Program-made: the position numbers and the translations under genes | Notes under the pieces: generated by a model | The model's database searches: none | What the model was told of the DNA's origin: nothing | Seen by the model: the letters and a program-made list of their open reading frames with translations, nothing else | NCBI GenBank assembly: GCA_006218055.1 | Contig: VBWD01000026.1 | Span: 1 to 32,787, forward strand | Reading direction: 5' to 3' | DNA: 32,787 nt | Origin: Gallionellaceae bacterium | GTDB lineage: Bacteria > Pseudomonadota > Gammaproteobacteria > Burkholderiales > Gallionellaceae | In this document: positions 29,247 to 32,787 of the stretch, in pieces | How positions within the stretch are numbered: the stretch's first letter is position 1 | Layout of the letters: every line of letters starts with the position of its first letter

Positions 29247-29608
29247 TGCGTACCTACTTACCTTTATTGCTTCTAACACTGATGGGCCTAACGGGTTGTG
29301 TTGCACCGACCAAATATGATTGGGGAAGTTATGAGTCTTCTTTGTATTCTTATTACAAAGACCCAGCAAAGATTGCCGAACTGTCTAAATCACTTGCAGA
29401 CACGATCAGCACCGCAGAGAAGTCGAATAAGCCAGTGCCTCCAGGCGTATACGCGGAGTATGGATTCATATTGCATCAACAAGGAAAATCAAGTGAAGCA
29501 TTACTTTTTTTCGAAAAAGAAAAGAGCAAATGGCCTGAATCTTCTACCTTGATGGATTCAATGATCCAAATGGCATCCAGATCCAATAAATCGGTGAAAC
29601 CACTATGA
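29243..29608 (+). CDS. DUF4810-family lipoprotein
   Basis: The 121-residue protein has lipobox LTGC (C19). Its body shows the DUF4810 pattern: KYDWGSYESSLYSYYKDP, then VPPGVYAEYGFILHQQGKSSEALLFFEKEKSKWPES, a tetratricopeptide-like helix pair. The function of DUF4810 is not known to me. It usually sits between CsgG-like and DUF799 lipoproteins, as here. The ATG at 29243 (or 29246) overlaps the previous stop, and the stop overlaps the next start by four bases, so it is probably translated by coupling. Confidence 0.84.
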   Translation: MMRTYLPLLLLTLMGLTGCVAPTKYDWGSYESSLYSYYKDPAKIAELSKSLADTISTAEKSNKPVPPGVYAEYGFILHQQGKSSEALLFFEKEKSKWPESSTLMDSMIQMASRSNKSVKPL

Positions 29609-30267
29609 ACGCCCGTATTCAGATTGCAAGTCTGGCCTTAGTTAGTTTGCTCTTGGGCGGCTGTGCCACCCCTCCCAACAAGCCTAATTACACTCAATTC
29701 AGAACGGAGAATCCCCGTTCAGTTCTAATTGTTCCAACAGTTAATCGAAGTGTTGATGTCGACGCACCTGATTATTTCTTAGCAACGATTTCTAGACCTA
29801 TTGCTGAACGCGGCTACTACGTCTTTCCAGTTCATCTCGTTAAGTCTGTGATGGAAGAAAGTGGACTGAATGATGCAAACATGGTTCATAGCAATGATCC
29901 GACTCGGCTCGGGAAGTTGTTCAATACCGATTCAATCATGTACATCACAATCGAGCGGTGGGACGCTAGATACGCAGTGCTATCTACAACCACCACTGTT
30001 GAATTGACTTACGTACTCAAGAGCGCAAAGACAGGCGAAACTCTTTGGAATAATCATCAAACAATTGTCTATCAGCCCCAGCAAAATAATTCGAATGGTA
30101 TCGCAGGTCTAATTGCAAGTGCGGTTGTCGCCGCAATGCAAAAAGCGGCACCCAATTACATTCCACTGGCGCAGCAAGCGAATAATCAGGCAGTGAATAC
30201 AAGAGGACTAGGCGTGCCTGCTGGTCCCTACGATTCTCATTACTTGAAAGATCAGTCTGAGTTCTAG
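29605..30267 (+). CDS. DUF799 (GNA1162-like) lipoprotein
   Basis: The 220-residue protein has lipobox LGGC (C20). It matches the DUF799 family, with PRSVLIVPTVNRSVDVDAPDYF, ISRPIAERGYYVFPVHLV, LGKLFNTDSIMYITIERWD and ETLWNNHQTIVY. The Neisseria member, GNA1162, is a surface-associated lipoprotein from a similar gene neighbourhood. This one probably forms an envelope complex with the CsgG-like and DUF4810 proteins (inference from their conserved linkage). It is the last gene, and a strong terminator follows. Confidence 0.87.
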   Translation: MNARIQIASLALVSLLLGGCATPPNKPNYTQFRTENPRSVLIVPTVNRSVDVDAPDYFLATISRPIAERGYYVFPVHLVKSVMEESGLNDANMVHSNDPTRLGKLFNTDSIMYITIERWDARYAVLSTTTTVELTYVLKSAKTGETLWNNHQTIVYQPQQNNSNGIAGLIASAVVAAMQKAAPNYIPLAQQANNQAVNTRGLGVPAGPYDSHYLKDQSEF

Positions 30268-30333
30268 TGTGAGATAGCAAAGTCGGTTTTGAGAATTAGC
30301 CGATGCGGTTCTTCAATGCCGCGTTCTGGGGAT

Positions 30334-30377
30334 CCAAAGTAAAAAGGCTCACATCACTGTGAGCCTTTTTACTTTGG
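30334..30377. terminator. Bidirectional intrinsic terminator between the lipoprotein operon and prpE
   Basis: A perfect 20-bp stem with loop TCAC, A-rich in the left arm and T-rich in the right arm, so it serves both converging transcripts. It sits 66 bases after the DUF799 stop and 11 bases from the prpE stop. Confidence 0.95.
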
Positions 30378-30388
30378 CGAACTACGCC

Positions 30389-32278
30389 TTACTTCACGAA
30401 ACCCTGTTGCTTCAGGATGTCGATGATCTCAGGAATGACGCCCGGATCGTCAATGGTGGAGGGCACTTGATACTCTTGGCCGTTAACGATCTTGTTCAGT
30501 GTCTTACGCAAGGTCTTGCCGGAGCGCGTTTTGGGTAGACGTTTCAGGATGACGGTGTCCTTGTAGCAGGTGATGGCACCGATGGCTTCCCTCACACGAT
30601 TGACCAGTTCCTTTTGCAAGACTGCATCGTCAATCGTTACGCCAGACTTCAGCACCACCAAACCCATCGGCACCTGCCCCTTCAGGTCGTCGTCGCGCGC
30701 GATGACGGCACATTCCGCAACGGCGGGATGGCCTGCCACTACTTCTTCGATCTCACCGGTGGAGAGTCGGTGTCCGGCCACGTTGATGACATCGTCCACG
30801 CGCCCCATCACGAACACATAACCCTCGCTGTCGATGTAACCGCCGTCACCGGTGGTGTAGTAGCCGGGCAGGAATTGCAGATAACTCTCACGGAACTTGT
30901 TGTCGTCGCCCCACACGCGATTCATGCATGAGGGAGGCAGCGGCAACTTGATGGCGATGTAGCCTTGCTCGTTGGCCGCCATCTGTTTACCGTTCTCATC
31001 GAGGATGCGCACATCGAAGCCGGGAGTGGGCAGGGTAGAGGAGCCGAGCTTCACGGGCTTGGGTTCCACGCCCCACAGGTTGGCGGTGATGCCCCAGCCC
31101 GTTTCGGTCTGCCACCAGTGGTCCACCACGGTCTTGCCGCTCTTCTCGGTGAGCCATTCTTGTGTCGGGGGATCGAGACGCTCACCGGCGGAGAAGATGA
31201 CTTGCAACTTGCTCAAGTCATATGGCTTCATCAGTAAGGCATCGGGGTCTTCTTTCTTCACGGCTCGGAACGCAGTGGGCGCGGTGAAGAACGATTTCAC
31301 TTTGTATTCCGAGATGAGACGCCACAACGCGCCCGCATCCGGTGTCATGATGGGTTTGCCTTCATACACGATGGTCGTGCAACCTTGCAGCAATGGGCCA
31401 TACACGATGTAAGAGTGACCGACCACCCAACCCACGTCTGACGCAGCCCAGAACACATCACCTGCATCCACGTTGTAGATGGCTTTCATGCTGTACTTCA
31501 ATGCCACGGCATGGCCGCCGTTCTCGCGCACCACGCCTTTAGGTTTTCCCGTCGTGCCTGATGTGTAGAGGATGTACAGCGGGTCGCTGCCTTTCACCGA
31601 TGTGCAACCCACAGCTTTTGATTTTGCCAGCAACGTCGCCCAGTCATGGTCGCGTCCTGCAACGAGTGGTGCGTTGCATTGTGGACGTTGGAACACCACG
31701 CAGCTTTGCGGTTTGTGCTTCGACAAGTCGATGGCCTTGTTGAGCAAAGGCATGTATTCGATGACGCGCTTGATCTCGATGCCGCACGAAGCGGTGAGGA
31801 TGACCTTGGGTGTCGAGTCGTCGATACGCTGTGCCAGCTCAGGTGGTGCGAAACCGCCGAACACTACCGAGTGGATCGCACCCAAACGTGCCACCGCCAA
31901 CATCGAGATGACCGCCTCGGGGATCATCGGCATGTAGATGATGACGCGGTCGCCTTTGACCACGCCCAAGTCAGCCAGCATGCCCGCAGTGCGTGCCACT
32001 TCATCGGTCAGCTCTGAATACGTGTACTTGCGTTTGGTATTGGTGACAGGAGAGTCGTAGATGATCGCCGTTTGATCGCCGCGTCCATTCTTCACGTGAT
32101 AGTCCAGCGCCATGTAGGCCGTGTTCATCTCACCATCAGCGAACCAGTGACCGATACCGTCTGTATCGGTCGTCAGGATCGTCTGCGGAAACTTGGTCCA
32201 CTCCAGCGCTTTGGCTTGGTCACCCCAGAAGCCTTTCGGGTCCTTCATCGAACGGTCGTACTCGGTTTGGTAGCTCAT
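30389..32278 (-). CDS. prpE: Propionate–CoA ligase (propionyl-CoA synthetase)
   Basis: The 629-residue AMP-forming acyl-CoA synthetase carries the ATP-binding loop YTSGTTGKPKGVV (238–250) and the adenylate motif WWQTETGW. The catalytic lysine is K588 in PKTRSGKTLRK, the site that acetylation commonly silences. GVVRENGGHAVAL following the loop is of the PrpE type and separates it from acetyl-CoA synthetase, and prpF upstream agrees. It activates propionate for the methylcitrate cycle. I chose ATG 32278 because GAGGAG lies about eight bases upstream. An in-frame start at 32296 would add MRGVKH. Its 3' end is repeated at 27570–27629. Confidence 0.93.
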   Translation of the reverse strand: MSYQTEYDRSMKDPKGFWGDQAKALEWTKFPQTILTTDTDGIGHWFADGEMNTAYMALDYHVKNGRGDQTAIIYDSPVTNTKRKYTYSELTDEVARTAGMLADLGVVKGDRVIIYMPMIPEAVISMLAVARLGAIHSVVFGGFAPPELAQRIDDSTPKVILTASCGIEIKRVIEYMPLLNKAIDLSKHKPQSCVVFQRPQCNAPLVAGRDHDWATLLAKSKAVGCTSVKGSDPLYILYTSGTTGKPKGVVRENGGHAVALKYSMKAIYNVDAGDVFWAASDVGWVVGHSYIVYGPLLQGCTTIVYEGKPIMTPDAGALWRLISEYKVKSFFTAPTAFRAVKKEDPDALLMKPYDLSKLQVIFSAGERLDPPTQEWLTEKSGKTVVDHWWQTETGWGITANLWGVEPKPVKLGSSTLPTPGFDVRILDENGKQMAANEQGYIAIKLPLPPSCMNRVWGDDNKFRESYLQFLPGYYTTGDGGYIDSEGYVFVMGRVDDVINVAGHRLSTGEIEEVVAGHPAVAECAVIARDDDLKGQVPMGLVVLKSGVTIDDAVLQKELVNRVREAIGAITCYKDTVILKRLPKTRSGKTLRKTLNKIVNGQEYQVPSTIDDPGVIPEIIDILKQQGFVK

Positions 32279-32313
32279 GTGTTTGACTCCTCTCATTTAG
32301 AACTTCGTTCATT

Positions 32314-32467
32314 CCCTCCCCCTTGCAGGGGGAGGGCTAGGGAGGGGGTAGAAACTGTGAGTCTGGACACTTCTACCCCCATCCGTGCGTGTGTTGTTGG
32401 CGCTTTAGCGCCGTACAACCACGGCCTGCCCCTTGCGGGTACAACCTTCCCCCTGCATGGGGGAAGG
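32314..32467. repeat. Repeat-like patch of hairpins between prpF and prpE
   Basis: Four inverted repeats follow each other: CCCTCCCCC/GGGGGAGGG (32314–32336), GGGGGTAGAA/TTCTACCCCC (32344–32380), GGCGC/GCGCC (32399–32412) and CCTTCCCCC/GGGGGAAGG (32445–32467). A direct repeat GTACAACC occurs at 32413 and 32439. This composition resembles dispersed REP-type elements of proteobacteria. It fills most of the 218-base gap, so it may set 3' stability of the prpF message or expression of prpE. Confidence 0.7.
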
Positions 32468-32496
32468 AGTGTGTGCAGTGCTACCGAAAAACTCGG

Positions 32497-32787
32497 CTAA
32501 AAACTATCACTGGGAACACGCACCCAGCCTTCCATTAGCACGCGCGCGCTGCGGCTCATGGTCACTTTCTCGACTTTCCATTCGCCACCGTTCTGGCTGG
32601 CGGCGGCACCGACTCGCAATGTGCCGGAGGGATGGCCGAACTTCACCACATCGCGTTCTCCGCCACCCGCGGCCAGGTTGACCAGCGTGCCGGGAATCGC
32701 TGCCGCCGTACCGATCGCCACCGCTGCCGTGCCCATCATGGCATGGTGCAGTTTGCCCATCGACAGGGCGCGCACCAGCAGATCGAC
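32497..32787 (-). CDS. prpF: 2-Methylaconitate isomerase PrpF, C-terminal part (partial)
   Basis: Ninety-six codons and the stop are in the window, and the frame is open through its right edge. The peptide has the PrpF end: GKLHHAMMGTAAVAIGTAAA, GGGERDVVKFGHPSGTLRVGA and MSRSARVLMEGWVRVP. PrpF works with the AcnD-type dehydratase to isomerise 2-methylaconitate in the methylcitrate cycle, so the flanking genome probably holds acnD, prpC and prpB. It lies upstream of prpE on the same strand. Confidence 0.9.
   Translation of the reverse strand, partial: VDLLVRALSMGKLHHAMMGTAAVAIGTAAAIPGTLVNLAAGGGERDVVKFGHPSGTLRVGAAASQNGGEWKVEKVTMSRSARVLMEGWVRVPSDSF

Noticed and set aside
30389-32278. Acetyl-CoA synthetase (acs) as identity of the ligase
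   Set aside because: The sequence after the ATP loop and the adjacent prpF favour propionyl-CoA synthetase. Overlapping activity on acetate remains possible.

Overview
The window looks like a chromosomal segment of a betaproteobacterium. The order carB–greA–yhbY–rlmE–ftsH–folP–glmM, then pst, then tpiA–secG–tRNA-Leu–nuoA-N is the arrangement I know from that class. The protein sequences also read as betaproteobacterial, possibly Nitrosomonadales or Gallionellaceae-like, but that finer placement is inference only. Almost all of the window is ordinary core genome, densely packed, with short gaps and many 1–4 base overlaps.

Layout. Positions 1–76 are the 3' end of carB. Positions 88–5816 hold transcription, RNA-modification, protease, folate and cell-wall precursor genes (greA; yhbY on the opposite strand; rlmE, ftsH, folP, glmM). 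Positions 5886–9603 on the minus strand hold the phosphate ABC transporter pstSCAB, with no phoU in the window. A divergent promoter region (9604–9843) separates pstS from tpiA. It is followed by secG, tRNA-Leu(GAG) and the full 14-gene complex I operon (11145–25443), which ends in a strong intrinsic terminator. In this operon nuoB is split by a frameshift, so as sequenced complex I would lack the subunit that holds cluster N2. A Nudix ADP-ribose pyrophosphatase gene follows. After it comes amtB, preceded by a good NtrC-type dyad and a sigma-54-type -24/-12 element.

Positions 27445–30377 are the accessory part. A 505-base gap carries several hairpins and a decayed 60-base copy of the 3' end of prpE. 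Then comes a four-gene operon of small outer-membrane lipoproteins (CsgG-like, PEGA-like, DUF4810, DUF799/GNA1162-like), richer in A/T to the eye than its surroundings. A perfect 20-bp-stem bidirectional terminator closes it. The intact prpE begins (by its 3' end) just beyond, so the lipoprotein cassette lies between two direct repeats of the prpE terminus, as expected of an inserted cassette.

Positions 30389–32787 on the minus strand are prpE (propionyl-CoA synthetase) and the 3' part of prpF (2-methylaconitate isomerase), which belong to the methylcitrate route for propionate. A repeat-like patch of nested hairpins separates them. I see no insertion sequences with transposase genes, no CRISPR array and no rRNA.
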